The notes under the pieces were generated by a model. The model did no database searches, was not told the DNA's origin, and worked only from the letters and a program-made list of their open reading frames with translations. From Cytophagales bacterium (lineage in GTDB: Bacteria; Bacteroidota; Bacteroidia; Cytophagales; Thermoflexibacteraceae): 64,000 bases of DNA. The stretch lies in NCBI GenBank assembly GCA_013299115.1, contig JAAFKA010000017.1, forward strand, positions 49,654-113,653, written 5' to 3'. How positions within the stretch are numbered: the stretch's first letter is position 1; each line of letters starts with the position of its first letter. The translations under genes were made by a program, and so were the position numbers. Of the stretch, positions 16,798 to 24,869 are shown piece by piece.

Positions 16798-17241
16798 ATG
16801 GCAAAAGAAATAACAGGGTACGTAAAATTGCAAGTAAAAGGAGCACAGGCTAATCCTGCTCCGCCTATTGGTCCTGCATTAGGTAGTAAAGGCTTGAATA
16901 TCATGGAGTTCTGCAAAAGATTTAACGCAGCTACTCAAGATAAGCCAGGTATGGTATTGCCCGTAGTCATTTCGGTCTATGCAGACAAAACTTTTGATTT
17001 TGTTATCAAAACTCCTCCTGCTGCGATTATGATTTTGGAAGCTACCAAACTAAAATTAGGTTCTGCCGAGCCTAACCGCAAAAAAGTAGGAAAAATGACT
17101 TGGGAGCAAGTTCGCAAGATTGCCGAAACCAAAATGCCTGATTTGAACTGCTTTACAGTAGAATCTGGTATGAAAATGGTGGCTGGTACTGCCCGCAGCA
17201 TGGGTGTTACCATCGAAGGCAAAGCCCCTTGGCAAGAATAA
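16798..17241 (+). CDS. rplK: 50S ribosomal protein L11
   Basis: A 147-residue L11. The N-terminal domain has the conserved proline-rich stretch [21 protein letters not shown]. The C-terminal rRNA-binding domain has [21 protein letters not shown]. It forms part of the GTPase-associated centre and is needed for RelA-type stringent sensing. Length and motifs are normal. Confidence 0.97.
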   Translation: MAKEITGYVKLQVKGAQANPAPPIGPALGSKGLNIMEFCKRFNAATQDKPGMVLPVVISVYADKTFDFVIKTPPAAIMILEATKLKLGSAEPNRKKVGKMTWEQVRKIAETKMPDLNCFTVESGMKMVAGTARSMGVTIEGKAPWQE

Positions 17242-17327
17242 TTATATTTTAACCAACCTTTTTGGGTAAGCAGACTTTTTACAGCGAAATCTGCACAATA
17301 TTCAAAAGGTTTTTAATTCAATCAAAA

Positions 17328-18026
17328 ATGGCAAAATTAACAAAAAAACAAAAAATTGCCCACGCAAAAGTAGAACCAAATAAAGAATATACGCTGGAGG
17401 AAGCTACAGCATTGGTAAAAGAAGTTTCTTATACTAAATTTGATGCTTCCGTTGATATAGATATTCGTTTGGGCGTGGACCCACGCAAATCAGACCAAAT
17501 GGTGCGTGGTGTCGTAGGCTTGCCACATGGCACAGGTAAACAAGTAAAAGTGTTGGTGCTTTGCACCCCTGACCGCGAGGCTGAAGCCAAAGAAGCAGGT
17601 GCAGACTATGTAGGTTTAGACAACTACATTGCCGACATCGAAAAAGGTTGGACAGACATAGACGTAATTATCACTATGCCTACTGTAATGGCAAAAGTTG
17701 GTAAATTAGGTCGTGTATTAGGTCCGAGAGGCTTAATGCCAAACCCCAAAGCTGGTACAGTAACAATGGAAGTTGGCAAAGCTGTAAAAGAAGTAAAACA
17801 AGGCAAAATCGACTTCAAAGTCGACAAAACAGGCATTGTGCATACTTCTGTGGGCAAAGTATCTTTTACACCCGACAAAATTGCCGACAACGTGAGAGAG
17901 GTATTGAATGTGGTTCAGAAGTTGAAACCTTCTTCTTCAAAAGGAACTTACATTTTGAGCATTTACATCACCAGTACGATGGCACCTGGTATCAAAATCA
18001 ACAAATCTTCCATTCCAGGTCTATAA
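17328..18026 (+). CDS. rplA: 50S ribosomal protein L1
   Basis: A 232-residue L1. The start is ATG 17328 ([15 protein letters not shown]); an in-frame upstream ATG at 17262 would add 22 unrelated residues. Signature motifs are [33 protein letters not shown] and the C-terminal [18 protein letters not shown]1 builds the L1 stalk that releases E-site tRNA and in many bacteria represses its own operon. Confidence 0.97.
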   Translation: MAKLTKKQKIAHAKVEPNKEYTLEEATALVKEVSYTKFDASVDIDIRLGVDPRKSDQMVRGVVGLPHGTGKQVKVLVLCTPDREAEAKEAGADYVGLDNYIADIEKGWTDIDVIITMPTVMAKVGKLGRVLGPRGLMPNPKAGTVTMEVGKAVKEVKQGKIDFKVDKTGIVHTSVGKVSFTPDKIADNVREVLNVVQKLKPSSSKGTYILSIYITSTMAPGIKINKSSIPGL

Positions 18027-18039
18027 TTTTTAGAGAGCA

Positions 18040-18594
18040 ATGACAAGAGACGAAAAATATGACGTAGTAGAAAAATTGACCGAAAAATTAAAAAATACGG
18101 AATATTTCTACATTACTGATGCTTCTGGAATGACAGTAGCACAGACTAACGATTTCAGAAGATTGTGTTTTGAGAAAGGCATCGGTTATCAAGTTGTTAA
18201 AAATTCGCTAATCAAAAAAGCACTAAGCAACTTAGCAGCCGACAACGCCAATGCAGACTTTAAACCCTTCGAAGACAAAAAAGTCCTCAAAGGTTTTTCA
18301 GGCATCTTGTTCTCAAACGAGGCTGCAAATGCACCCGCAAAACTTTTGAAAGAGTTTTACAAAAAAGGTGATAGAAAAAATCCTAAGCCAGCCTTAAAAG
18401 GTGCTTCCATAAGTTTAGGACTTTTCATCGGACACGAAAGTTTAGAATCCTTAGTAACGGTTAAATCCAAAAATGAACTCATCGGGGACATTATTGGTGC
18501 GTTGCAAGCCCCTGCACAAAACGTGGTTTCTGCCTTGCAAAGCAGTGGTGGCAAATTGGCAGGTATTCTTAAAACTTTGTCAGAAAAAGAATAA
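18040..18594 (+). CDS. rplJ: 50S ribosomal protein L10
   Basis: A 184-residue L10, the base of the L7/L12 stalk. It shows the N-terminal rRNA-binding region with TMTVAQTNDFRRLCFEKGIGY-type sequence and VVKNSLIKKAL, and ends in a C-terminal helix for L12 dimers (KLAGILKTLSEKE). It starts 13 bp after rplA, so the long autoregulatory L10 leader of E. coli is absent at this junction. Confidence 0.96.
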   Translation: MTRDEKYDVVEKLTEKLKNTEYFYITDASGMTVAQTNDFRRLCFEKGIGYQVVKNSLIKKALSNLAADNANADFKPFEDKKVLKGFSGILFSNEAANAPAKLLKEFYKKGDRKNPKPALKGASISLGLFIGHESLESLVTVKSKNELIGDIIGALQAPAQNVVSALQSSGGKLAGILKTLSEKE

Positions 18595-18604
18595 TACAAA
18601 CTTT

Positions 18605-18662
18605 GTAGCATAGGCTTTAGCCTGTGGCTTGGTTTGTTCGTAACATAGGTTTAACCTGTGGG
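18605..18662. repeat. Two GTAGCATAGGCTTTAGCC-type palindromes between rplJ and rplL
   Basis: GTAGCATAGGCTTTAGCCTG and GTAACATAGGTTTAACCTG stand in tandem in the 196-bp rplJ-rplL gap. Both contain a small inverted repeat (AGGCTTTAGCCT, AGGTTTAACCT). They belong to the dispersed family also seen near 3720, 4600, 7900 and 39690. Here the hairpins may tune the extra expression L12 needs compared with L10. Confidence 0.7.
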
Positions 18663-18790
18663 TTTCATAGCAAAAAAGCAAAAATTGTGTTACGGGTTTT
18701 TGTTTTTTGGCAACCAACGGTGGCAAAGCACCGAAAAGCCTTGCAAAATTCATTCATCAACATTGTTAAACAATAAAACTCTTTATAAAA

Positions 18791-19168
18791 ATGGCAGATT
18801 TGAAAGCAATTGCGGAACAGTTAGTAAACTTAACCGTAAAAGACGTTAAAGAATTGGCAGACATCTTGAAATCAGAATATGGCATTGAGCCTGCTGCTGG
18901 CGCACCTGTAATGATGGCTGCTGCTGGTGGTGGCGAAGCTGCTGCTCCTGCTGCAAAAACAGCTTTTGACGTAATTTTGAAAAACGGCGGTCAAGCTAAA
19001 TTAGGCGTTGTGAAATTGGTAAAAGACATCACGGGCTTAGGTTTGAAAGAATCGAAAGACTTGGTTGATGGCGCACCAAAACCAGTTAAAACAGGCGTAT
19101 CTAAAGACGAAGCTGAAAGCATAGCAAAACAGTTGCAAGAAGCTGGTGCTGAAATCGAAATCAAATAA
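18791..19168 (+). CDS. rplL: 50S ribosomal protein L7/L12
   Basis: A 125-residue L12. It has an N-terminal dimerisation helix ([23 protein letters not shown]), an Ala/Gly-rich hinge ([19 protein letters not shown]) and a C-terminal factor-binding domain (KIGVVKLV-type sequence and [16 protein letters not shown]). A rho-independent terminator follows and no rpoB gene is downstream, which breaks a linkage kept in most bacteria. Confidence 0.97.
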   Translation: MADLKAIAEQLVNLTVKDVKELADILKSEYGIEPAAGAPVMMAAAGGGEAAAPAAKTAFDVILKNGGQAKLGVVKLVKDITGLGLKESKDLVDGAPKPVKTGVSKDEAESIAKQLQEAGAEIEIK

Positions 19169-19194
19169 TTTTTGATTGATAGTTACCCCAATTA

Positions 19195-19233
19195 TAAAAA
19201 AGGTTTGGACTGCAAAAGTTCAAACCTTTTTTT
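19195..19233. terminator. Rho-independent terminator after rplL, probably bidirectional
   Basis: The stem AGGTTTGGAC/GTTCAAACCT has one G-T pair and a 7-nt loop. It is preceded by an A-run and followed by seven Ts. It serves the ribosomal operon and, read on the other strand, the convergent transporter gene. Confidence 0.9.
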
Positions 19234-19254
19234 GTTTGCAGATTAAAAAAGGAT

Positions 19255-20460
19255 CTATTCTACATAATTCATATCTTTTCCAAAAGTTTCTTTTAGCTGA
19301 AACATAGCCCAAAAAGCCAAGCCAAAAGCCAATACGCCCACTAAGGCTGCTGCCGTTACTGCCCCTTGCGTTTTTTGCAAAGCATCGAACAATAAGGTGT
19401 AAGGAATGGCAAAAGCCCGAATAAAATTGGTGGCGGAGGTGGTGGCTGTGGCTCTAATGTTCGTACCAAATTGTTCGGCTGCAATAGTAAAAAGGCTGGT
19501 GTTTTTGCCTGTGCCAAAACCAATGAGAAAAATGCAAGCATAATACCAAGTGGCTGATTGGTGGGCAGCTACAAAATAAAATGCCGTTGCCAATGCCATG
19601 AAGGTTACAAAAACCATCAAGGCTTTTTTGCGACTTTGGAGGTATTGCCCCAACCAACCACAAGTTAAATTGCCAAGAGCAAAACCTGTGTAGCCAAATA
19701 AAACCACTTTGGGGACTGCAGGCGGCGTGGCTATTTGCATAGCTTTGGCTATTTCAGGTGTAAAAGTGAGCAAAATAGCAGCCAAATACCACGTAGCAGC
19801 CCCGATGAACAAAATAGCAAAATATTTTTTGGTAACTTCCAAATTGCGGAATAAACTAAAAAAATTGCCTCTTGCCACCGTACTTTGTTGTTTCACATTT
19901 TCAAACAAGCCCGACTCGGCTACGCCCAAACGAAAAACCAAAAGCAACAAGCCCATGCCGCCGCCAACAAAATAAGCCGTCTGCCAAGCAAACCAACCCC
20001 CAACGACTGCCCCTGTCATAGCCCCAAAAATTCCCGATAAGTTGATAAAAGTAGTTCCCCAACCTCGCTGTTCTTTGCTCATCAGTTCGTTTACCAAAGT
20101 CAAACCTGCACCCAACTCACCCGCCAGCCCTATGCCCGCCACAAAACGCCAGAGAGCATAGCCTTCTACGGAGGTTACAAAACCATTGGCAAGGTTGGCA
20201 ACGGAGTAAAGCAAAATAGAGCCAAACAAAACCGACAACCTCCCTCGTTTATCTCCCAAAATGCCCCAAAACAAGCCACCAACCAACATTCCAACCATTT
20301 GCAAGTTTAGCAGCAAAACCCCTGTGCTTGCCAAATCACTTTCGGCAACGCCAATGCCCGACAAACTTTTTGTGCGGACAATGCTAAAAATTAAAATGTC
20401 GTAAAGGTCGACAAAATAGCCCAAAGCTGCAGCCAACAAAGCCAAGTGTGCTTTTTTCAT
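19255..20460 (-). CDS. MFS transporter, sugar/metabolite:H+ symporter type
   Basis: A 401-residue major facilitator with about 12 hydrophobic spans. The first span carries ALGYFVDLYDILIFSIV. Motif A GDKRGRLSVLFGS lies after the second span. GIGLAGELGAGLTLVNELM in span 4 and the RGWGTTFI loop resemble the metabolite:H+ symporter (SHS/MHS) branch. ATG 20460 (MKKAHLALLAAAL) is preferred; an upstream start at 20490 would add ten charged residues. The substrate is unknown. It is divergent from the peptide transporter, with a large inverted repeat between them. Confidence 0.85.
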   Translation of the reverse strand: MKKAHLALLAAALGYFVDLYDILIFSIVRTKSLSGIGVAESDLASTGVLLLNLQMVGMLVGGLFWGILGDKRGRLSVLFGSILLYSVANLANGFVTSVEGYALWRFVAGIGLAGELGAGLTLVNELMSKEQRGWGTTFINLSGIFGAMTGAVVGGWFAWQTAYFVGGGMGLLLLVFRLGVAESGLFENVKQQSTVARGNFFSLFRNLEVTKKYFAILFIGAATWYLAAILLTFTPEIAKAMQIATPPAVPKVVLFGYTGFALGNLTCGWLGQYLQSRKKALMVFVTFMALATAFYFVAAHQSATWYYACIFLIGFGTGKNTSLFTIAAEQFGTNIRATATTSATNFIRAFAIPYTLLFDALQKTQGAVTAAALVGVLAFGLAFWAMFQLKETFGKDMNYVE

Positions 20461-20941
20461 AATTTTTTTAGTTTTGTTTGATATTAACAATAAAAGAATA
20501 GTATTTTAGCAAATGATTTTAAACAATTGTAGTGCGGACTTTATCACAGTGCTGTTCGGCTAAGAAAATATAAAATAACCTCGAAGAGGTTGAACAATAA
20601 TAGCCCTACGTGCAACGTAGGGTAAAAGGTGCAAGAATACTCCGCAACCCCGAAGGGGTTGAACAATGACATATTGCTACACGAATGTTCAACCCCTTCG
20701 GGGTTGGATTCACATTTGCAAATACTTCCCTACGTTGCACGTAGGGCTATTGTTGTTCAACCTCTTCGAGGTTGTGAGTTATTCTTAGCTTAATAGCATT
20801 GGACTTTAGTCCGCACAGTTCTTGGTTTTCAATACGAGCCAAACGGACTAAAGTCCGTTCTACAGTTGTTTATCAACTTTATTGCAAGTTAAGTTTTACC
20901 AAAACCATTTTTACCAAAATCAACAAAAATTTTATCAACGC
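20461..20941. other. Divergent intergenic region filled by palindromes
   Basis: The gap between the MFS and POT genes is mainly the inverted repeat at 20531-20817, followed by a CGGACTAAAGTCCG palindrome near 20841-20860. No coding frame is credible. A TTG at 20882 in frame with the POT gene is not needed as its start. Confidence 0.6.
20531..20817. repeat. Large nested inverted repeat (about 290 bp)
   Basis: Outer arms AGTGCGGACTTTA and TTAGTCCGCAC enclose, in order, CTAAGAA/ATTCTTAG, ACCTCGAAGAGGTTGAACAA and its complement, TAGCCCTACGTGCAACGTAGG and its complement, and a centre with AACCCCGAAGGGGTTGAAC in opposite orientation. Each inner block is itself palindromic. The whole can form a cruciform or a long RNA stem. 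Confidence 0.85.
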
Positions 20942-22390
20942 ATGGCGCCTTCTTTAACCAAAAATGCCGACACACAGCAACCCAAAGGGCTGTACCTCCT
21001 ATTTTTTACAGAAATGTGGGAAAGATTTAGTTTTTATGGCATGAGAGCCTTATTAGTTTTGTATTTAGTAAACCAATTCAAGTTAGAAAGAGCAGCAGCC
21101 TTAGAGATTTATGCTATTTTTACAGGTTTGGTTTATGTTACGCCCATTGTGGGGGGCTTGTTAGCCGACAAAATTTTGGGGCAACGCAAAGCTGTTTTTA
21201 TTGGCGGTATTCTCATGGCAATGGGGCAATTTGCCTTAGCAGCCAGCCCCGAAACTTTTAGTTTGGGCTTAGGGTTGATTTGTGTGGGCAATGGATTTTT
21301 TAAACCCAATATTTCTACCGTAGTGGGGGCTTTATACAAAGAAAATGACCCCCGCAGAGATGGCGGTTTTACTTTGTTTTATATGGGCATTAATTTAGGG
21401 GCTTTCTTTTCTCCCTTAATTTGCGGTTATTTGGGAGAGCAAGTAGATTGGAGTTATGGTTTTGCTTCGGCAGGTATTGGTATGTTGTTAGGGGTTGCCA
21501 TTTTCTTTTTTGGCAATCATTTGTTAGAGGACGCAGGGTTGCCCCCAGCCACCAGAGCTACCCAAAAGAGTTTGGTGGCAAAAGATTATGTGGATATTGC
21601 CCTATATATTGTAGTTTCGGCAGCCTTAGTTTTTGGGGTGTTGCAATTTTGGACTAATATATCGGACAGCATCAAAACGGTAATAAAATTTTCACTTGCT
21701 ATTGGCGGCGTTGGTGGCTTGGTTTATACTTTGGTTACCAACACAAAAGGCAATGACGAATGGAGTAGAGTTTCTGTAATTTTTATCTTGTTGTTTTTCA
21801 ATGTCTTTTTTTGGGCAGGTTTTGAGCAAGCAGGCGGAACATTCAATCTTTTTGCCTCCGAAAACACAGATAGAATAGTGTTTGGAAACGAAATACCAGC
21901 CTCGAGTTTTCAGTCTATCAACGCAATTTTTATCTTTTCTATTGCCCCTTTGTTTGCCATGATGTGGGTGTTTTTGAACAAAATTGGCAAAGAACCAAAT
22001 ATTCCCCTCAAATTTACCTTAGCTTTGGCGTTTTTGGGCGTTGGTTTTTTGGTCATGCACTTTGCCAATCTAAATACTTCTTCAGGTTTAGTAAGCCCTA
22101 TGTGGTTAGTAACAGTGTACTTGTTCCATACCTTAGGCGAACTTTGCTTGTCGCCTGTTGGTTTGTCTATGATAACCAAATTGTCGCCACCCCGCGTAGT
22201 TTCGCTGATGATGGGTATGTGGTTTGCCAGCATAGCCTCTGCACAATATTTGGCAGGAATGTTGGAAGCTATTTTGCATAAATTCGAATTACCTTTGTTT
22301 CCGTTTCTCGTTGGTTCTTCGTTTGTGGGTGCTTTGTGCTTGTTTGCCCTGTCGCCTTGGTTGAAAAAGATGATGAGAGGGGTTTCGTAA
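20942..22390 (+). CDS. Proton-dependent oligopeptide (POT/PTR2) transporter
   Basis: A 482-residue POT-family di/tripeptide:H+ symporter. The proton-coupling motif is seen as FTEMWERFSFYGMRALL in helix 1. VGGLLADKILGQRKAVFIGG and the PTR2 signature FYMGINLGAFFSPLICGYLG follow. About 12-14 membrane spans are visible. ATG 20942 (MAPSLTKNADTQQ) is chosen over an upstream TTG because the family starts just before the GLYLLFFTEMWERF block. It stands alone and a short GC palindrome follows. Confidence 0.92.
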   Translation: MAPSLTKNADTQQPKGLYLLFFTEMWERFSFYGMRALLVLYLVNQFKLERAAALEIYAIFTGLVYVTPIVGGLLADKILGQRKAVFIGGILMAMGQFALAASPETFSLGLGLICVGNGFFKPNISTVVGALYKENDPRRDGGFTLFYMGINLGAFFSPLICGYLGEQVDWSYGFASAGIGMLLGVAIFFFGNHLLEDAGLPPATRATQKSLVAKDYVDIALYIVVSAALVFGVLQFWTNISDSIKTVIKFSLAIGGVGGLVYTLVTNTKGNDEWSRVSVIFILLFFNVFFWAGFEQAGGTFNLFASENTDRIVFGNEIPASSFQSINAIFIFSIAPLFAMMWVFLNKIGKEPNIPLKFTLALAFLGVGFLVMHFANLNTSSGLVSPMWLVTVYLFHTLGELCLSPVGLSMITKLSPPRVVSLMMGMWFASIASAQYLAGMLEAILHKFELPLFPFLVGSSFVGALCLFALSPWLKKMMRGVS

Positions 22391-22401
22391 ACACTCAATT
22401 C

Positions 22402-22417
22402 AAACCTTGCAAGGTTT
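22402..22417. terminator. Short palindrome plus A/T run after the POT gene
   Basis: AAACCTTGCAAGGTTT is fully palindromic and is followed by AAAAAA, twelve bases after the stop. It is a weak terminator or REP site. Confidence 0.4.
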
Positions 22418-22588
22418 AAAAAAGTATTAGTTGTTTCCAAACCTCTTGTGAAAACTTGCACCATTTGTTACCTGCCGTTTTGTCAGTTTTTTATTTACTA
22501 AATAAATTGGTTTGATTTTTAATCATAATAATTTGCAAGTACAATTTTTTTTTGTTGCTTGTGTTTTAAAACCAAAACCAAAATTACT

Positions 22589-23272
22589 ATGCACTTCGGA
22601 GAAGAATTTAGAAGATATGCCACCAAACATCATGGAATCAGCAGCCTAAACACTGATGCTTACATTAACAATGTGGCAGGACTGACCAATATGACAAGGT
22701 CTGTCATAGAAGAAAGACCTACTAATTTCAGAGAAATAGATGTATTTTCTCGTTTAATGGCAGACCGTATCATTTTTTTAGGCTCTGCTATTGATGATTA
22801 CATTGCCAATATTATCATAGCCCAACTCTTGTTTTTAGAATCTGCCGACTCTCGCAAAGATATTTTGATGTATATCAACAGCCCTGGTGGTTCTGTTTAT
22901 GCAGGTTTGGGTATTTATGATACCATGCAATTTATAAAACCAGACGTGGCTACTATCTGTACGGGCATGGGTGCATCTATGGGTGCAGTGTTGCTTTGTG
23001 CGGGTGCAGCAGGCAAAAGGTCAGGTTTGCCACACTCACGAGTAATGATTCATCAACCTCTTGGCGGCGCGCAGGGACAAGTTTCGGATATAGAAATTAC
23101 TCACCGCGAATACCAAAAACTCAAAAAGGAATTGTACGAAATCATTGCTCACCATAGCAAACAGCCTTATGAGAAAATATGGGCAGATTCTGACCGTGAT
23201 TACTGGATGATTGCAGAAGAAGCCAAAAACTATGGTTTGATTGACGAGGTGCTGACCAAACCAACAAAGTAA
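22589..23272 (+). CDS. clpP: ATP-dependent Clp protease proteolytic subunit
   Basis: A 227-residue ClpP serine peptidase, the tetradecameric chamber that works with ClpX. The active-site serine is Ser130 in [11 protein letters not shown] and the histidine is His155 in [12 protein letters not shown]; an aspartate lies in [26 protein letters not shown] is the family's oxyanion-strand motif. ATG 22589 ([14 protein letters not shown]) is chosen over a start ten codons upstream. clpX does not follow; a terminator does. Confidence 0.95.
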   Translation: MHFGEEFRRYATKHHGISSLNTDAYINNVAGLTNMTRSVIEERPTNFREIDVFSRLMADRIIFLGSAIDDYIANIIIAQLLFLESADSRKDILMYINSPGGSVYAGLGIYDTMQFIKPDVATICTGMGASMGAVLLCAGAAGKRSGLPHSRVMIHQPLGGAQGQVSDIEITHREYQKLKKELYEIIAHHSKQPYEKIWADSDRDYWMIAEEAKNYGLIDEVLTKPTK

Positions 23273-23304
23273 GTAAAAAATAAATTGAAGAATTCAATAA
23301 AAAT

Positions 23305-23340
23305 AACCCCTACTAAGATTTTAAAAACTTAGTAGGGGTT
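23305..23340 (+). terminator. Terminator after clpP
   Basis: AACCCCTACTAAG and its perfect 13-bp complement flank a 10-nt A/T loop, 32 bp after the clpP stop. Confidence 0.8.
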
Positions 23341-23392
23341 TGTATAACTAACAACTCAGTATTAATAACTTACAACTACTTATTCGTTTGCA

Positions 23393-24472
23393 ATGAAAAA
23401 ATCTTTTCTTACCCCAGGTCCTTCGGAGTTGTATTTCACTGTGCCTGACCACCTCAAAACTGCTTTGCAAGACCATGTTTGCGAAATTTCGCACCGCAGC
23501 AAAGCCTTTCAGGACATTGTGCAGCACACCACCGAACAGTTGCGAAAATTATTGGCTATTCCTACCAATTTTCACCTTGTTTTTACAAGTTCGGCTACCG
23601 AAATTTGGGAAAGAATTGTACAAAATCTATCGGCAACCAGCACTTATCATTTGGTCAATGGCAGTTTTTCTTCCAAGTTTTACGACTTTGCGGTGCAGTT
23701 AGGTAGAGAAACAACGATTTATCATGTACCTGAAAATCAAGGGTTTGAAAGAGAAATTTTAGCAAAACCTTCGGCTGCCGAACTCATTTGCCTCACCCAC
23801 AACGAAACAAGTACAGGTGTCATGACGCCCTTAACAGACATTGCCCTTGTGCGGGCTACCAATCCCAGGTCTTTGGTGGCTCTGGACATGGTATCGTCTG
23901 CTCCTTATCCTGCCTTAGATTTTTCGCAAATAGACACCGCCTTTTTTTCGGTGCAAAAATGTTTTGGCTTGCCCGCAGGTTTGGGTGTTTGGATTTTCAA
24001 TGACCGTTGCATAGAAAAAGCCGAACAGTTGCAAAAAAATAAACAAATTTTGGGTACTTACCACACCTTGCCCTCTCTTTTGCAAAACAGCAAAAAATAC
24101 GAAACCCCTGAAACTCCTAATATGTTGGGAATTTATTTGCTCGGCAAAGTGGCAGAAGACATGAACCAAAGAGGTATTCAAACCATAAGGCAAGAAACAG
24201 ACTACAAAGCTGCTTTGCTTTATGCCCAATTAGAAAAAAGCAAAGTTTTCAGCCCTGCCGTAACCGAAAAAAGGTTTAGGTCGCAGACCGTAGTGGTGGC
24301 AGCAGGAGAAGCCGAAAAAATCAAACAATTTTTGGCACTTTGTCAAAGCCACCAAATTATAGTAGGGGCAGGTTATGGCAAGGCAAAAGACACGCAAATG
24401 CGAATTGCCAATTTTCCGACTCACTCCAAAGAGGTGATGCAAAAAGTGGCAGATTTATTGGAAAATTTTTAG
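23393..24472 (+). CDS. serC: Class V aminotransferase, probably phosphoserine aminotransferase
   Basis: A 359-residue PLP enzyme, the normal length for SerC. It opens with FLTPGPSELYFTVPDHLK. It then shows FTSSATEIWERIVQNL (cofactor phosphate cup), LTHNETSTGVMTPL, VALDMVSSAPYPALDF (PLP aspartate) and FFSVQKCFGLPAGLGV with the Schiff-base lysine. SerC converts 3-phosphohydroxypyruvate to phosphoserine. A SerA-like dehydrogenase lies 10 kb away. Other class V enzymes, such as alanine-glyoxylate aminotransferase, share these motifs, so the exact reaction is inferred. The next gene starts 4 bp after its stop. Confidence 0.75.
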   Translation: MKKSFLTPGPSELYFTVPDHLKTALQDHVCEISHRSKAFQDIVQHTTEQLRKLLAIPTNFHLVFTSSATEIWERIVQNLSATSTYHLVNGSFSSKFYDFAVQLGRETTIYHVPENQGFEREILAKPSAAELICLTHNETSTGVMTPLTDIALVRATNPRSLVALDMVSSAPYPALDFSQIDTAFFSVQKCFGLPAGLGVWIFNDRCIEKAEQLQKNKQILGTYHTLPSLLQNSKKYETPETPNMLGIYLLGKVAEDMNQRGIQTIRQETDYKAALLYAQLEKSKVFSPAVTEKRFRSQTVVVAAGEAEKIKQFLALCQSHQIIVGAGYGKAKDTQMRIANFPTHSKEVMQKVADLLENF

Positions 24473-24476
24473 TTGT

Positions 24477-24818
24477 ATGCAAGATACGCCCAAAAACAAA
24501 GATTTTTTTCAAGATGTTTACGAAGTAGTCAAACTGATACCGCAGGGCAGAGTTTGCAGTTATGGGGCTATTGCCAATTATTTGGGTAGCAAAGGTTCTT
24601 CACGCATGGTGGGTTGGGCTATGAATGCAGCCCATACTTTGCCCGATGTACCAGCCCATAGAGTAGTGAATAGACAAGGCTTATTGACAGGCAGGCATCA
24701 TTTTGCTACGCCAACCTTGATGCAAGAACTACTTGAAAATGAGGGGATTATGGTAAAAGACAACCAAATACAAAACTTTGAACAGGTGTTTTGGAATCCG
24801 TCTATTGAGTTGATTTAA
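24477..24818 (+). CDS. Alkyltransferase-like (ATL) DNA base-flipping protein
   Basis: A 113-residue protein of the MGMT DNA-binding fold. IPQGRVCSYGAIANYLG carries the HTH and RMVGWAMNA the arginine finger region. In true O6-alkylguanine transferases the motif is PCHRV with a reactive cysteine; here it is PAHRVV with alanine at residue 60. That makes it an ATL protein, which binds alkylated guanine and hands it to nucleotide excision repair without transferring the alkyl group. It probably forms an operon with the upstream aminotransferase. Confidence 0.88.
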   Translation: MQDTPKNKDFFQDVYEVVKLIPQGRVCSYGAIANYLGSKGSSRMVGWAMNAAHTLPDVPAHRVVNRQGLLTGRHHFATPTLMQELLENEGIMVKDNQIQNFEQVFWNPSIELI

Positions 24819-24864
24819 TGTTGAATTTTTAATGTTGAAAATTCAACATTAAAAATTCAACATT
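24817..24864. terminator. Perfect 23-bp hairpin between convergent genes
   Basis: Two AATGTTGAA/TTTTTAATGTTGAA units on the left pair exactly with the right arm across a 2-nt spacer. The left arm overlaps the last bases of the ATL stop codon. It probably ends transcription from both sides. Confidence 0.75.
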
Positions 24865-24869
24865 AAAAA

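Noticed and set aside
22402..22417. AAACCTTGCAAGGTTT considered as a recombination or attachment site
   Set aside because: There is no second copy flanking a segment and no integrase nearby; it is treated as a weak terminator.
24477..24818. Annotation as O6-methylguanine methyltransferase (Ogt)
   Set aside because: The reactive cysteine of PCHRV is alanine here, so alkyl transfer is not possible.
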